Positions 1-12,010 of a stretch of 64,000 nt of DNA are shown in pieces. Under the pieces are notes generated by a model. That model searched no databases, was not told where the DNA came from, and saw only the letters and a list, made by a program, of their open reading frames with translations. Every line of letters starts with the position of its first letter. Position 1 is the stretch's first letter. Position numbers and translations under genes: made by a program. The stretch lies in the NCBI GenBank assembly GCA_018401055.1, contig JAGYLB010000110.1, positions 62,001 through 126,000 on the forward strand. Reading direction: 5' to 3'. This stretch comes from Roseicyclus sp. GTDB lineage: Bacteria; Pseudomonadota; Alphaproteobacteria; Rhodobacterales; Rhodobacteraceae.

Positions 1-3000
1 CGCTTGTGGCCGCGGCGCCCGGCAAGCCCCTGGACCGATGAAGCGCCAATCCGGGCCGACCTGTTCGGGGCAGAGCGGTTGGAACACCATGCCATCTCGC
101 TGGCGCAGGCGCAGCCCGTCACCGACCGCAGCGTCTGGGTGACGCCCCTGAGCGTCAGGGTGCGCGACAACTCGGCCGTTCTGCTGTCGGCCTATCGGTC
201 CTGCACCTTGGCGGTGCAATCGGGCCAGACCGTCAGCCCGGCGACCGAATGGCTGCTGGACAACTACCACCTTGTCGAACGGCAATTGCAGCAGATCGCC
301 CGCGACCTGCCGCCCGGCTATTACCGCCAGCTTCCCAAGCTCGCCACCGGACCGTTCGAAGGTTACCCGCGCGTCATGGGGATCGCCTGGGCCTATGTCG
401 CGCATACCGACAGTCTGCTGAACGGGCCGCTGCTGGCGCGCTTCGTGCGGGCCTACCAGACGGACGAGCCTCTGACGATCGGCGAGCTATGGGCGGTCGC
501 CATTACCTTGCGCATCGTGCTGGTCGAGAACATGCGCAGGGTGACGGACCGGATCGTGGCGGAACAAAAGCACCGCGAGACCGCCGACGATCTGGTGGAC
601 CGGGTCACCGGCCGCGCGGGCGAATACGGCCCCTCCGTTTCCCCCGATCCGTCGTTTCGCGCGCTGGCCGATGCCACGCAGGCGCTGGAGGGTGCGCCCT
701 TGCCCGAGGCCCTTGCCGCGCGCATCGCCCAGCGTCTGCGCGGGTTCGATGCTGCTGAAACGCCGCTGCACGGCTGGCTGCACGACTGCCTGAACCGACA
801 GGGCCTGAGCGTCGAGGACGTGGTGCTGCGCGCCCAGAACGAGCAAGGCGCGTCCAACGTCACGATGCGCAACATCGTCACCAGCATGCGGCTGATCTCA
901 GAAATGGATTGGCCCGACGTCTTCGAGGCGGTCAGCCCGGTCGATGCCAAGCTGCGCGCCGCGTCGGATTTCGCCGCGATGGATTTCGCGTCACGCGACC
1001 TCTATCGCACTGCGATCGAGACGCTGGCGCGCGGCTCTGGCGCAACAGAGATCACGGTGACCGAAGCGGCGCTTGGCCTCGCGGCCGCCGGTGCGACACC
1101 TGCGGCGCGCGATCCCGGCCATGGTCTGATCGGGCCGGGGCGTCCCGCGTTGGAGCGTGAGCTTGGCTATCGCCCCAAGCTTGGCCCAAGACTGCGGCGG
1201 ATGCTGGGGCGTACCGGCTGCGCGGCTATCTGGCGGCGCTTGGGCTGGCAGCACTCGCGATCCTCGGGGGGGCACTGGTGTTGACCGGCGCGCAGGGCTG
1301 GCTTGTGGCGCTACTGGTGCTCACAGGTCTTGCCCTGGCCTTCGAGGCCGGGGCGGCACTGGTGGCCCTCGTGGTCACACGCACCGTTCCCCCGCGACGC
1401 CTTCCCGGGCTGGATCTGGCCGAGGGAATACCGACGGACATGCGTTGCCTTGTGGCCGTGCCCGTCTTGCTGAGCAGCATCGAGGATGTCGCCGCCTGCA
1501 TCGAACGGCTGGAGGTGCACCACCTGTCCAGCACCGGGGGCGCGGTACACTACGCGATCCTGTCCGATGGCCCCGATGCAGCCACCGAGGGCCTGCCGCA
1601 GGATGCCGACCTGATAGCCCATGCCCGGCACGCGGTGGCCCGGTTGAACGAAACCTATCCCTCGCCCGGGGGCGACAGGTTCGTATTCCTGCATCGCCAC
1701 CGTGTGTGGAACCCGAAAATGGGCCTCTGGATGGGTTGGGAACGCAAGCGCGGCAAGCTGACCGAGTTGAACCGCCTGCTCCGCGGCGCCACCGACACCA
1801 GCTTTGTCGCGCCCTGTGCCGTGCCGCAAGATGTACGCTTCGTCATCACGCTCGACGCCGACACACGGCTCTTGCGCGACACGGTGCGTCGGCTCGTCGG
1901 CAAGATGGCTCACCCCCTGAACGCAGCCCATGTCGATGAGGCTACAGGGCGGGTGAGCAGCGGCTACGGCATCTTGCAACCGCGCGTGACACCCGCCCTG
2001 CCCGTGGGCACCGAAGGGACGCTCTACCAGCAGCTCAACGCCAGCCATGGCGGCATCGACGCCTATGCCGCCGCGATCTCGGACATCTATCAGGATCTGT
2101 TTGGCGAAGGCTCCTTCACCGGCAAGGGCATCTATGACGTCGATGCCTTCGCGGCGGCGCTGGATGGCCGTGTGCCCGACAACGCCATGCTCAGCCATGA
2201 CCTGTTCGAGGGTGATCTGGCCCGGGCAGGGCTGGTGTCCGATATCGAGGTGGTCGAGGATTTTCCCGCCCGTCACGACATCGCCGCGCGCCGGCAACAC
2301 CGCTGGGTGCGGGGGGATTGGCAACTTCTGCCCTGGCTGACCGGCCATGCCGCGACCGGGAACGCGGCGCTGTCCGCGCTCGGGCGGTGGAAGATCATCG
2401 ACAACCTGCGCCGCTCGCTCACCGCACCGCTGGCGCTGGTGGCCCTTGGCGCGGGATGGCTGCTGCCACTGCCCGCCGCCGCAATCTGGACCGCGCTTGT
2501 GCTGCTCATGCTGGCGCTGCCCTACGTCTTGCCGCTGCCCTTCGCACTGCTGCCCGGGCGGGCGGGCATCACCGCCCACAGCCATTTTGCCGCGCTGGCC
2601 GGGGATGCGCGGACGGCGGTCGGGCGTATCGCCCTCGATATCGCGCTCTTGCCCGATACGGCCGCCCGGATGGGCGACGCGATCTGGCGCACCGGCTGGC
2701 GGCTTTGGGTGACCCGCCGCAACATGCTGGAATGGACGACGGCGGCCCGCACCGCGCAACGCGGACGGCCAACCTCGCTGGGGCAATACCGCGACATGGT
2801 CGTGGGCGTCTTGCTGGGTCTGGTCGTGGCCGGGGGCGCATATGCGCTCAACCCCGCCGTGGCGCCGCTGGTCGCGCCGTTGGCCCTTTTGTGGCTGATT
2901 AGTCCATTGATCGCGCTTTATGTCAGCCGCCCTCGGCCCACACCCGAGACGGCCCGCCTGTCCCATGCGGACGGGATCGCGCTCAGGCTCGTCGCGCGGC

Positions 3001-6000
3001 GCACATGGCGCTTTTTCGAGACCCACGTGACTGCCGCCGACAACGACCTGCCCCCGACAATTTTCAGGAAATCCCCCGCCCGGCTCTCGCGCGGCGCACC
3101 TCGCCCACCAACATCGGCCTTTACCTGCTCGCTACCACGGCGGCGCATGATCTGGGTTGGATCAGCCGGGCCGAGGCCACAGCCCGGCTGGAACGCACGC
3201 TGGCCACGATGCAGCGCATGCCGCAATTTCGCGGCCATCTCTACAACTGGCATGCGACCGATGATCTGCGCGTGCTGGACCCCGCCTATGTCTCGTCGGT
3301 GGACAGCGGCAATCTGGCCGGGCACCTGATCGCCGTGGCGCAGGCCTGCGCCGAGTGGCAGCGCGCCCGCTGTCCGAAGCTGACTGGCGCGCCGGGCTGG
3401 CTGATACGTTGCGGTTGGCCGATCGTGCCCTGAACGACGGGCCAGCCGCCGACCCCGACCTGGTCAGCCTTTTGGCAGACCTGACCTCGGCCGCGACGCA
3501 ACATGCCCCGCTTGACCGGCTTCTGAACCTGAGCGCCGATGCACTCACACGGGCGCAGGCCACAGCGATGACTGGGTCCGAGGCCGGATACTGGGTCGGG
3601 GCCGTGCATCGCTGCCTGACAAACCATGCCGAGGACCGGGACGCGTCGCTCGACCAGCGCCTTGCCGCCCTCCAGCATCAGGCCCATGCCTTCGCCATGG
3701 GGATGGAGTTCGGCTTTCTCCTCGACGAGGACAAGAAGCTCCTGTCCATCGGCTTTTCGGTCGCCACCAACCAGCTTGACCACAGCTGCTACGATCTCTT
3801 GGCCTCAGAGGCGCGGCTGGCGAGCCTGTTCGCCATCGCAAAGGGCGATATCCCCACCCGGCACTGGTTCCGTCTGGGCCGCGCGGCCACGCCGATGGGG
3901 GCGGGCGCGGCGCTGATCTCGTGGTCGGGCAGCATGTTCGAATACCTGATGCCGTCGCTGGTGATGCGCGCGCCCGAAGGGTCCGTTCTGGCCGAGACCA
4001 ATCGCCGGATCGTGACCCGCCAGCAGACCCATGGCGCGGCCCTTGGCATCCCGTGGGGCATATCCGAGTCCGCCTACAACGCCCGCGATCTGGAGATGAC
4101 CTATCAATACTCCAACTTCGGCGTACCGGGGCTGGGCCTGAAACGCGGGCTGAACGAGAACCGCGTTATTGCGCCCTATGCAACCGGGCTGGCCGCGATG
4201 GTGGCGCCGGGGACGCCCGGCGCAATTTCGACCGGCTGGCAAGTCTCGGTGCCGAGGGGCGGCTGGGCTTCTACGAGGCGCTCGATTACACCACCTCCCG
4301 CCTGCCCGCAGGCGCGGATTGCGCCATCGTGCGCAGCTTCATGGCGCATCATCAGGGCATGACCATCACCGCCATCGCCAATGCCGTGCAAGGCGGGCGC
4401 CTGCGCGCCCGGTTCCATGCCGAGCCGATGATCATGGCGGTGGAGTTGCTGCTGCAAGAACGCGTGCCGCGCGACGTCACCACAGCGCCGCCTCGTACGG
4501 CCAAGGCGACTGCGCCGACGCTCGATCCCGACCAGACAGCCGTTGTCCGACAGTTCGTATCGCCGCTGACGGCCACGCCGACCGCGCATCTCTTGTCGAA
4601 CGGGTCCTACGGCGTGATGCTGACACCCTGCGGGGCGGGGTTCAGCCGGTGGCGCGGCCTTGCCGTGACCCGCTGGCGCGACGATCCGACCACCGCGCAG
4701 CATGGCGCCCATATCCTTGCACGCGACCGTGTCGGGGGCGGGCTGGTCTGCGTCCGCGCAGCCGGGCCTCGACCCCGGCCGCAGCGGGGCCAGCCACAAG
4801 GCGGTGTTCAGCGAGCACGAAGCGGTCTTCACCCACAGCGCCGGGTCGTTGACGACGCAGACCGAGATCGTGGTGTCGGCCGAAGACGACGCGGAGGCGC
4901 GGCGGGCGACGCTGACCAACACGGGCCGCACCAAACGCGAGATCGACCTCACCTCTTGTGCCGAACTGGTCTTGGCGCCGATGGCGGCCGATGTCGCCCA
5001 TCCGGCCTTTTCCAAGCTTTTCGTCGTGACCGATTTCCTGCCCGAGCTTGGGGTCCTGATCGCCACACGCCGCCGCTGCGCGCCGGGCGACCCCGAGGTC
5101 TGGGCCGCCCATATCGCCGTGGTCGAGGGCACCGAAGTCGCCGCCATGGGTTTTGAGACCGACCGCGCGCGCTTCATCGGGCAAGACGGCAGCATCCGGC
5201 AGGCGGCGATGGCTGGGCGCAGGCTGTCGCAGACGACGGGCACCGTGCTGGACCCGGTCTTTGCGATCAGGCGCTCTGTCCTCGTGCCGATGGGCGGCGC
5301 ACGCGCGTCACCTTCTGGACCATGGTCGCGGATGATCCCGACACGCTTCTTGATCTGGTCGACCGTCACCGCGACCCCTCTGCTTTCGGCCGTGCCGCGA
5401 CCCTGTCCTGGACGCAGGCGCAGGTGCAGTTGCGCCATCTTGGCGTGACGCATGGCGCGGCGGCCGATTTCCAGCGGTTGGGCGGCATGCTGATCCGCGC
5501 CGATGCGCGGCTGAGGGCACCCGCCGCACGATCACGCTGGGGGCCGGGCCACAATCGGCGCTTTGGCCCTACGGGATTTCGGGGGACCTGCCCATCGTGC
5601 TGTTCCGGATCGAGGACGCGCAAGACGCCCCCCGCCTGCGCGAGGTGCTGGCGGCGCATGAATACCTGCGGATGCGGGGCTGCGCCTTTGACCTCGTGAT
5701 CCTGAACGACCGCGCGGCGTCCTATGTGCAGGACCTGCAAACCTTGATCGAGGGCGCGGTCCGGTCCGCAGGCGCGCACCCGCGTCCCGACGCGTCCTCC
5801 GGTGGGCTGGTGGGCGCGGTCCATGTGTTGCGCAGCGACCTGTTGCCCGAGGCACGCGCGATGCTGCAGGCCACGGCCAGCGTCGTGCTGAGCGCCGCGC
5901 GTGGCAGCATCGGCCAGCAGATCGACGCTCTCCCGCCTGTCCGCGGACCGCGCCCCCGGCCCGGATCGCGTCACCAAAGCCTCGCGCCGACGCCCAAGGT

Positions 6001-8432
6001 CTTCGAGACCAAGGCGCTGGAGTTCTTCAACGGCACCGGCGGGTTTGCCGATCAGGGCCGCGAATACGTCATCGTCTTGCAAGATGGGCAGACCACCCCC
6101 GCCCCCTGGATCAACGTCATTGCCAACCCGCAGTTCGGCTTTCAGGTCTCGGCCATGGGCAGCGGCCATGTCTGGGCCAAGAACAGCCGCGAGAACCAGC
6201 TGACGCCATGGTCGAACGACCCCGTCACCGACCCGGCAAGCGAGGCGATCTGGCTCCACGACATCGAGACCGGCGAGACCTGGACGCCGACCGCCCTGCC
6301 GATCCGCGACGCCGGGCTTTACGTCGCGCGCCACGGTTTTGGCTACAGCCGGTTCGAGCATGAGGCGCACGGGATCGACGCCGCCTTGGTGCAGTTCGTG
6401 CCGCTGGAGGACCCGGTACGGATATCCCACCTGACGCTGCGCAACACCTCGGGCAAGACGCGTCGGCTATCGGTCACGGCCTATGCGGCATGGGTTCTGG
6501 GGCCGTCGCGCGGCGCGACGTTGCGCCATGTCGCCACCGAACATGACCCGGAAACCGGCGCAATACTCGCGCGCAACCCCTACACCGCCGCCTTTCCGGG
6601 CCGCGTCGCCTTTGCCGACATGGGGGCCGCGACCCATAGCCACAGCGGCGACCGGGCCGAGGTTCTGGGCATCGGCGGCAGCATGGCACGCCCGGCAGGC
6701 ATCGGGGCGGCGCCGCTGTCGGGGCGCACAGGCCCCGCGCTTGACCCCTGCGCGGCGCTGCAACGCCATGTGACGTTGGCGCCCGGCGAGACGGTCGAGG
6801 TGCTGATGCTGCTGGGTCAGGCCGAGACGGCAGAGGCCGCCCGCGCCCTGATCGTGCGCCATCGCGACGCCAACCCGGCAGAAACGCTGGCGGGTGTGAA
6901 GCGCCATTGGGCCGGATCTGCTGGGCGCGGTACAGGTCAGCGACGCCCGACCGCGCGATGGATATCTTGCTCAACGGCTGGCTGCTTTATCAGACCGTCG
7001 CCTGCCGCATCTGGGCGCGGGCGGGTTTCTATCAGGCCAGCGGCGCCTATGGCTTCCGCGACCAGTTGCAAGACGGCATGGCGCTGGCCGCCCTGCGGCC
7101 CGAGATGACGCGCGCCCATCTGTTGCGCGCCGCCGCCCGCCAGTTCCCCGAGGGCGACGTGCAGCACTGGTGGCTGCCCCATTCGGGCCAAGGCGTGCGC
7201 ACGCGCATCTCGGATGATCGCGTCTGGCTGGGCCATGCCGTGGCGCAGTATGTGGCGGTAACCGGTGACACTGGCGTTCTGCACGAGGAGGTGCCGTTTC
7301 TCGAAGGCCCCGAGCTGCAGCCCGGCGCGCATGACGAGTTCTTCCTCCCTACCCTGTCCGACCAGACGGCGACCCTGTTCGAGCATTGCGCCCGCGGCCT
7401 CGATCAGGCCATCGCGCTGACGGGCGCCAACGGCATGCCGTTGATCGGAACCGGCGACTGGAACGACGGCATGAACCGCGTGGGCGAAGGCGGGCAGGGC
7501 ACATCGGTCTGGCTGGGCTGGCTGCTGATCGCCACGATCGACGCCATGGCGCCCCATGCCGGTACCCGCGACCCGGCGCGCGCCCGGGTCTGGCGCGATC
7601 ACGTGGCCAAGGTCGCGCAAGCCATTGAGCGCAGGGTTGGGACGGCGCATGGTATCGGCGCGGCACCTACGACGACGGGGCAATGTTGGGCTCTGCAACG
7701 TCTGACGAATGCCGGATCGACAGCATCGCGCAATCCTGGGCCGTCCTGTCGGGCGCGGCCGATCCCGACCGCGCACGTCAAGCCATGGCGTCGATGACCG
7801 AGAATCTGATCCGCCCCGACCCCGGCCTTGCCCTTCTCTTCGCGCCGCCCTTCGACACCTCGGATCGGGACCCGGGCTATATCAAGGGCTATCCGCCCGG
7901 GTTGCGCGAAAACGGCGGCCAATACAGCCACGCCGCGATGTGGGCGATCCTCGCCCATGCGAAACTGGGCGATGGCGATGCGGCAGGCGCGCTCTTTGCC
8001 ATGCTGAACCCGATCAACCACGCGCTGACCGCGAACGATGCGGCGCGCTACAAGGTGGAGCCCTATGTGGTGGCGGCCGATGTCTATTCGGTTCCGCCCC
8101 ATGACGGACGCGGCGGTTGGAGCTGGTACACAGGATCCGCCGCGTGGATGTACCGCGCGGGGATGGAGGGGCTGATCGGGCTGACGCGCGCGGGCGACGC
8201 GCTGATCCTTGACCCGTGCTTTCCGCGACACTGGCCGAAGGTTACAGCGAAGGTCAGAATGGGAGGTGCCAGTCTGGCGATCACCATCGAAAACCCCAAG
8301 CTCACGGGTCGTGGCATCGTGGCGGCAACGTTGGATGGCATGACGATGAACCCCTATCATGGGACCCTGCGGGTGCCGCTGGCCGCTGGCGCGAGCGGGC
8401 AGAGGCAAACGCTGAACGTGGTGCTGGGGTGA
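1..8432 (+). CDS. ndvB: Cyclic beta-1,2-glucan synthase (NdvB/ChvB type), frameshifted, 5' end outside window
   Basis: A giant inner-membrane enzyme that makes periplasmic cyclic beta-1,2-glucan by UDP-glucose polymerisation and cyclisation. The reading moves through at least nine frame changes (near 1240, 3060, 3380, 4240, 4720, 5310, 5590, 6910 and 7670), yet homology is continuous for about 2,800 codons, the usual family length. Order: N-terminal region; GT84 transferase with a LDADTRL metal motif near 1855 and QHRWVRGDW (QxxRW type) near 2300; hydrophobic membrane segments 2400-2900; glucoamylase-like domain about 3000-4500; then the GH94 phosphorylase-like half with [10 protein letters not shown] near 7450. 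The window opens inside the N-terminal region, so the true start lies just upstream. Either a heavily damaged gene or an intact gene read with indel errors; I favour the latter because conservation persists in every segment. Confidence 0.9.
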
Positions 8433-8494
8433 TTGCACCGCGGCGCATTGCGCCGCAACGCCGCTTGTCCAGCACGATGCTTGTGCGGAGCGGC

Positions 8495-8749
8495 CTAGAC
8501 TTCCTTGGCCGAAGGATCGGGCACCATGCCGTCCACCTCTGCCGCACGGGTTTCATCCCAGCCAGGGTCTTGTCGCTTGATGCGGCGCGAGATGAGGTAG
8601 CTTGCCGGCCAGGCCAGCACAAAGCCGGTCGCGGCTGCAGAGCCTATGGCAAGCCAAGAATACCAGCCAAAAGCCAGAACTGCGATGATCAGCCCGCCCG
8701 TCAGGGCGGAGCCCACGATGAGAGTCAGAACGATGCTGAGACGGTCCAT
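8495..8749 (-). CDS. Small two-helix membrane protein, function unknown
   Basis: An 84-residue protein. Residues about 5-27 and 30-48 are strongly hydrophobic and form two predicted membrane helices, followed by a charged tail beginning SRRIKRQ. The ATG at 8749 is chosen because a GAGG ribosome-binding site lies just upstream; a longer open frame to 9025 has no support. It converges with the glucan synthase, leaving 62 bases between stops. Short proteins of this layout are common hypothetical genes in Rhodobacteraceae; I do not recognise a function. Confidence 0.6.
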   Translation of the reverse strand: MDRLSIVLTLIVGSALTGGLIIAVLAFGWYSWLAIGSAAATGFVLAWPASYLISRRIKRQDPGWDETRAAEVDGMVPDPSAKEV

Positions 8750-8754
8750 GTCGG

Positions 8755-9095
8755 GTCCTCCATGTGTGGATGGGGAACGCCGGAGCCAGTGAAACCGTTC
8801 CGAGCAATCCGGATGGAGTATCGACAGGACCCTCCGCACCCGACGATGGGGCCCGCTTTCCAGTGACCAGGGTTCTGCATGCAATTCGGGGCAAAGGATG
8901 CGCCATGCGGCCCAATCTTGTCGCTTGCTCGGCCGAGTCGGGACTGTGGTCATTGGCGGGATGGACGCTCGGGGCGTGCAAGGTCGCGGTGCGGTCGATT
9001 GCAACGTATTGCCGCATCCCGTCAAAGGCTCGGTCGAGCATGACCTCGAATGTCACGCGTCGATAGAGCACAAGATCGCTGCGTATCGACGGTTG
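8755..9095. other. Gene-free stretch
   Basis: No gene is recognised between the small membrane protein and the DUF2254 remnant. Open frames on both strands exist, but their translations look like shadows without family features or a ribosome-binding site. Confidence 0.4.
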
Positions 9096-9718
9096 CTAGG
9101 GTGCCCGGGTTGAAAAGACCGCCAGACGGGCCTTCAGCCAGTCCGGATAGAGCACGGCGGTCTGCGGGTCATGCTCGCGGGTGACCTTGGTAAGGCCTTC
9201 CATGTCGAACTGCTGTATGTCCCCGGCCTTTTTGGCCCGGATGATCTGCCCGTCGATAGCCGGCGGCACCTGCCGCCAAGCCCGCAAGGCGACCGTGGCC
9301 GTCGGATCTTGGTCGCGTGTGGCTTCTTCGTCGAGCATCCGGGTGATGGCCCGCTGCAGCTTGTCACCGATCTAGGCCGTAAAGTTCACGATGTTGATGG
9401 ATTCAGGGATGTGGTGGATGTAGGCGATCAGTGCACCAACGGCGGTGGGCGTCAGCAGCACCGCGAAGAACACCGATATTTACGGGACAAAGGTAAGTGG
9501 CGACTTTGCCCTGTCGGTGCTGTCGTGCACCGCGGTGAACCCAGCGCGACGGTCACCACCAGATCGAACGCGTTCATCTTGCTCAGCATGCGCTTGCCCG
9601 ATGTGCGCAGCACGAAGATCATGACTGCGAAAGCAGGGACACCTCCGAGAATGATCCGGAGCAGCCCCTGCCAGTTGCCGAAGAAGACAGGCTCGGTCTT
9701 GATCCCAGTAGCCCTAGG
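9096..9718 (-). pseudogene. Degraded mosaic: DUF421-like N-terminus followed by DUF2254-like C-terminal pieces
   Basis: Reading leftwards from about 9705, the translation contains SGKRMLSKMNAFDLVVTVAL, the characteristic start of DUF421 (YetF-like) membrane proteins. That homology stops near 9540. From about 9470 a different family begins: AYIHHIPESINIVNFTA, then an in-frame stop, then a frame 9338-9096 with IIRAKKAGDIQQFDMEGL, typical of the C-terminal part of DUF2254 membrane proteins. The middle of both genes is missing and a stop interrupts the second. This is therefore a fused deletion remnant of two membrane-protein genes, not a working gene. Family assignments are from memory of the motifs. 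Confidence 0.5.
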
Positions 9719-9970
9719 TCACGCACGTCGGCGCAAGAAGCCCCAGATCACCAGCACGATAATGGCGCCGACGGCTGCCCCGACCAGACCCGCGCCCTCG
9801 TCGGGGCCATACCAGCCGAGGCTTTGACCCAGATAGGTCGCCACGAAGGCGCCGACGATCCCGAGGATGGTGGTCAGGATGAAGCCAGAGGGCTCATTGT
9901 CGCCCGGCGTCACGAATTTCGCGATGATGCCGGCGACAAAGCCGATGAGGATCGTCCAGATGATGCCCAT
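9719..9970 (-). CDS. GlsB/YeaQ/YmgE-family stress-response membrane protein
   Basis: An 83-residue protein with three glycine-rich hydrophobic helices, starting MGIIWTILIGFVAGIIAKFV and ending GFLRRRA. This is the standard layout and length of the transglycosylase-associated (GlsB/YeaQ/YmgE) family of small inner-membrane proteins, often induced by stress. Start at 9970 is supported by GAGGAG about 11 bases upstream; the longer frame from 10006 adds an unsupported leader. Exact function is unknown in the family. Confidence 0.85.
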   Translation of the reverse strand: MGIIWTILIGFVAGIIAKFVTPGDNEPSGFILTTILGIVGAFVATYLGQSLGWYGPDEGAGLVGAAVGAIIVLVIWGFLRRRA

Positions 9971-10098
9971 GACGCTGTTGTCTCCTCGTGAGTGTTTTGT
10001 GGTCACAGCTACAACCCGACCGGCGCGATTGCGTTCCCTTGGCCGCGACAGGGCGCGCGGTTCCTGACTTGGCTATCAGATCCGCCGTGCCGCGGGCG

Positions 10099-11257
10099 TC
10101 AGATCCGCCTGTGTTGCAGGAAGAACCGCAGCATCTCGCGCGAGGCATCGGGCCCCTTGGGGTCGGTGTAGCTGCCTTCCGTGCGACCACCGGCCCAGGC
10201 ATGGCCCGCGCCGTCGATGTCCCAATGCTCCGTCACGCTTCGGCCAGAGGCGTCATCATGGCGGGTTTGCCGATAGCTGCGTCCGCCCGCCGAATTTTCT
10301 GATACAAGAACTTGTGTCAGGCCATCCGTGGTCTGCATGGCCTGTGCCAGCACCGCCTTCCCGTTTGCAGGGTGCACGGTTGTGTCGGCCGATCCGTGAA
10401 ACACGATGGTGGGAACACGCAGGCGTCGATTCCCGGCGCGCGCGCCGCCTTGCATGGCGGCAAAGGCGGAAGGGACATCTTGCGCACTGCCGACGGGCAG
10501 CCCGGAATGCACACCTACCGCCGCGAAAACATCAGGGTAGGCCGCGCCAAGGATCGCCGCTGCGGCCCCGCCTGCCGATAACCCTGCCGCATAGACGCGG
10601 GCTGGATCAGCGGCGTGATCGCGCAAGATGTCGTGCACGATCCCCGCGATCAGGGCCGGTTCGCCCCGGTCACGTCCCTGATCCTCGGGTCGGAACCAGT
10701 TCCAGCATTTCTGGGCATTCGCCCCGCCGGGCTGTGCGGGCCAGGCGACAAGAACGCCGAATTCCTCGGCCAGCGCGTTCGATGCCGGTCCTCCGCCGCG
10801 AAATCCTCGGGCGTCTGGGTGCAGCCGTGCAGCATAACGATCAGCGGCATCGGTCCGTCCGGCCGGGTGGCGGGCTGCTACAGCCGATAGTCCCGCCGCC
10901 CCTGAGGGCCGGTATGCGTCATCGACAGGAATTGCGCCCCGGCAGGCAGATCGACGGGCACCGGGGCCCACGCCCCGCGCGGCGGCATGCCGCCCGCCGA
11001 GATGCCACGCAGCGTTTCAGCAAGCCCTTTGCGCGCCTTGCGCAAGGTAGGACCGACGGCGGTCTGGGGTTCTGTTTCCGTCCCGTCGACGCGGGTGAAA
11101 CTTCCCTCGATCGTGTCTGAGGCGGTCGCGTCAGACGGATCATCCCGGTCGGCTTTTCGATGCAGCATCGACCGGATGAGGGCCGTTGCCCTCGATGAGC
11201 TACCGGCTCGGGTCAGTTCGGTGGCGCCGGCCATGCATGGCGAAGAGATTCGGTCAT
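10099..11257 (-). CDS. Polyhydroxybutyrate-depolymerase-family esterase, frameshifted
   Basis: An alpha/beta-hydrolase esterase of the PHB depolymerase/LpqC type, which hydrolyses short-chain ester polymers or related esters. The oxyanion segment MLHGCTQTPEDF (near 10830), nucleophile AGLSAGGAAAA, acid GSADTTVHP and histidine GAGHAWAGG are all readable, so the catalytic set is complete. They lie in different frames, with breaks near 11235, 10880, 10800 and 10745. The proposed start, MTESLRHA at 11257, needs one added base to join the N-terminal helix ATELTRAGSSSRATALI. The gene lies 24 bases after the ribbon-helix-helix regulator and is probably co-transcribed with it. Confidence 0.8.
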
Positions 11258-11280
11258 CGGGTGCTTTCTGGAATTCCGGG

Positions 11281-11697
11281 TCAGGTAATGCGGTCGGCAA
11301 GCGCCGCCTTGACCGGTGCTGGGGCTTGCAAGGTGCCAAGGACCGAAAGGGCAGCGATGGTGTCGCGGGCAAGGTCCGCACTGACATCCGGCGCGATGAT
11401 GACGAGGCCGAGAACACGAATATCCAGCACTTGCCCCGCCGTCCGCGCGGCCACCAGCTCGGCGCGGGTTATGGTGCGCAGGCCAAGATCGACGCTCTTG
11501 CGCACGACGATCTGGCGCAGGGTTTCCGCGTGCCGCTCGATCTGGTTGCGGATCGCGGTGCGGATGAAATCGCTGCGGTTGGAATAGAACCCTTCCTGCA
11601 CCAGCAGCTCGATATGGCCCAGATCGACATGGCCAAGGTTGATCGTGATCTTCTCGGACTCGGGTGCCTTGACGGGCGTTGCGCCGGCCTGTGTCAT
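11281..11697 (-). CDS. Ribbon-helix-helix (CopG-like) transcriptional regulator
   Basis: A 138-residue protein with a ribbon-helix-helix DNA-binding module at about residues 15-60: beta strand EKITINLGHVDLGHI, then helices with GFYSNRSDFIRTAIRNQIE. A C-terminal alpha/beta extension carries ARTAGQVLDIRVLGLVIIAP. Start ATG at 11697 follows the G-rich run of the upstream palindrome. It lies directly upstream of the depolymerase-type esterase and directly downstream of a perfect inverted repeat, which suggests an autoregulated repressor of the esterase operon. The regulatory role is inference. Confidence 0.75.
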   Translation of the reverse strand: MTQAGATPVKAPESEKITINLGHVDLGHIELLVQEGFYSNRSDFIRTAIRNQIERHAETLRQIVVRKSVDLGLRTITRAELVAARTAGQVLDIRVLGLVIIAPDVSADLARDTIAALSVLGTLQAPAPVKAALADRIT

Positions 11698-11707
11698 GAT
11701 CAACCCC

Positions 11708-11737
11708 CCATATACCATCCGTCTGGATGGTATATGG
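11708..11737. promoter_or_regulatory. Perfect 13-bp inverted repeat, likely operator of the ribbon-helix-helix regulator
   Basis: CCATATACCATCC, four bases (GTCT), then its exact reverse complement. It starts 10 bases upstream of the regulator's ATG. It is AT-rich inside GC-rich surroundings and has no T run, so an operator fits better than a terminator. Confidence 0.65.
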
Positions 11738-11869
11738 CTGGTCTGTTACCTCAAACAAGATGGACGGCGAGGAATTCGCACAAACGCAGAGGCCCCGGTG
11801 CTGTTGCGCACGGGGGCGTTCCACGGTCCTGGATCTGTAGGTGTTGGGGGTGACGGGGATTGCTCGTGG

Positions 11870-11995
11870 GCTTTGGTGTAGGTGATATCGGTCACCCAGA
11901 CCTTGTCTGGCGCATCCCCTTGGAACTCCGATCCAGAGGATTGGCCGCGACCAGAGTAGGGGCGCGCGCCCCTGGTCACGCCTCTTACCCTCGCC
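11870..11995 (-). mobile_element. IS3-family transposase (OrfB) remnant
   Basis: The minus-strand translation contains RPYSGRGQSSGSEFQGDAPD followed by KVWVTDITYTK. This is the typical start of the integrase core of IS3-group OrfB transposases, including the first catalytic Asp (TDIT). Homology ends within about 40 residues on both sides, so only a short internal fragment is left. No terminal repeats were found. Confidence 0.6.
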
Positions 11996-12010
11996 GTATG
12001 CCCAGGGCGT

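Noticed and set aside
1311..3026. Long minus-strand open frame (571 codons) opposite the glucan synthase
   Set aside because: Its translation is Arg/Gly/Gln-rich with no family features and lies antiparallel to conserved GT84 sequence; it is a GC-rich shadow.
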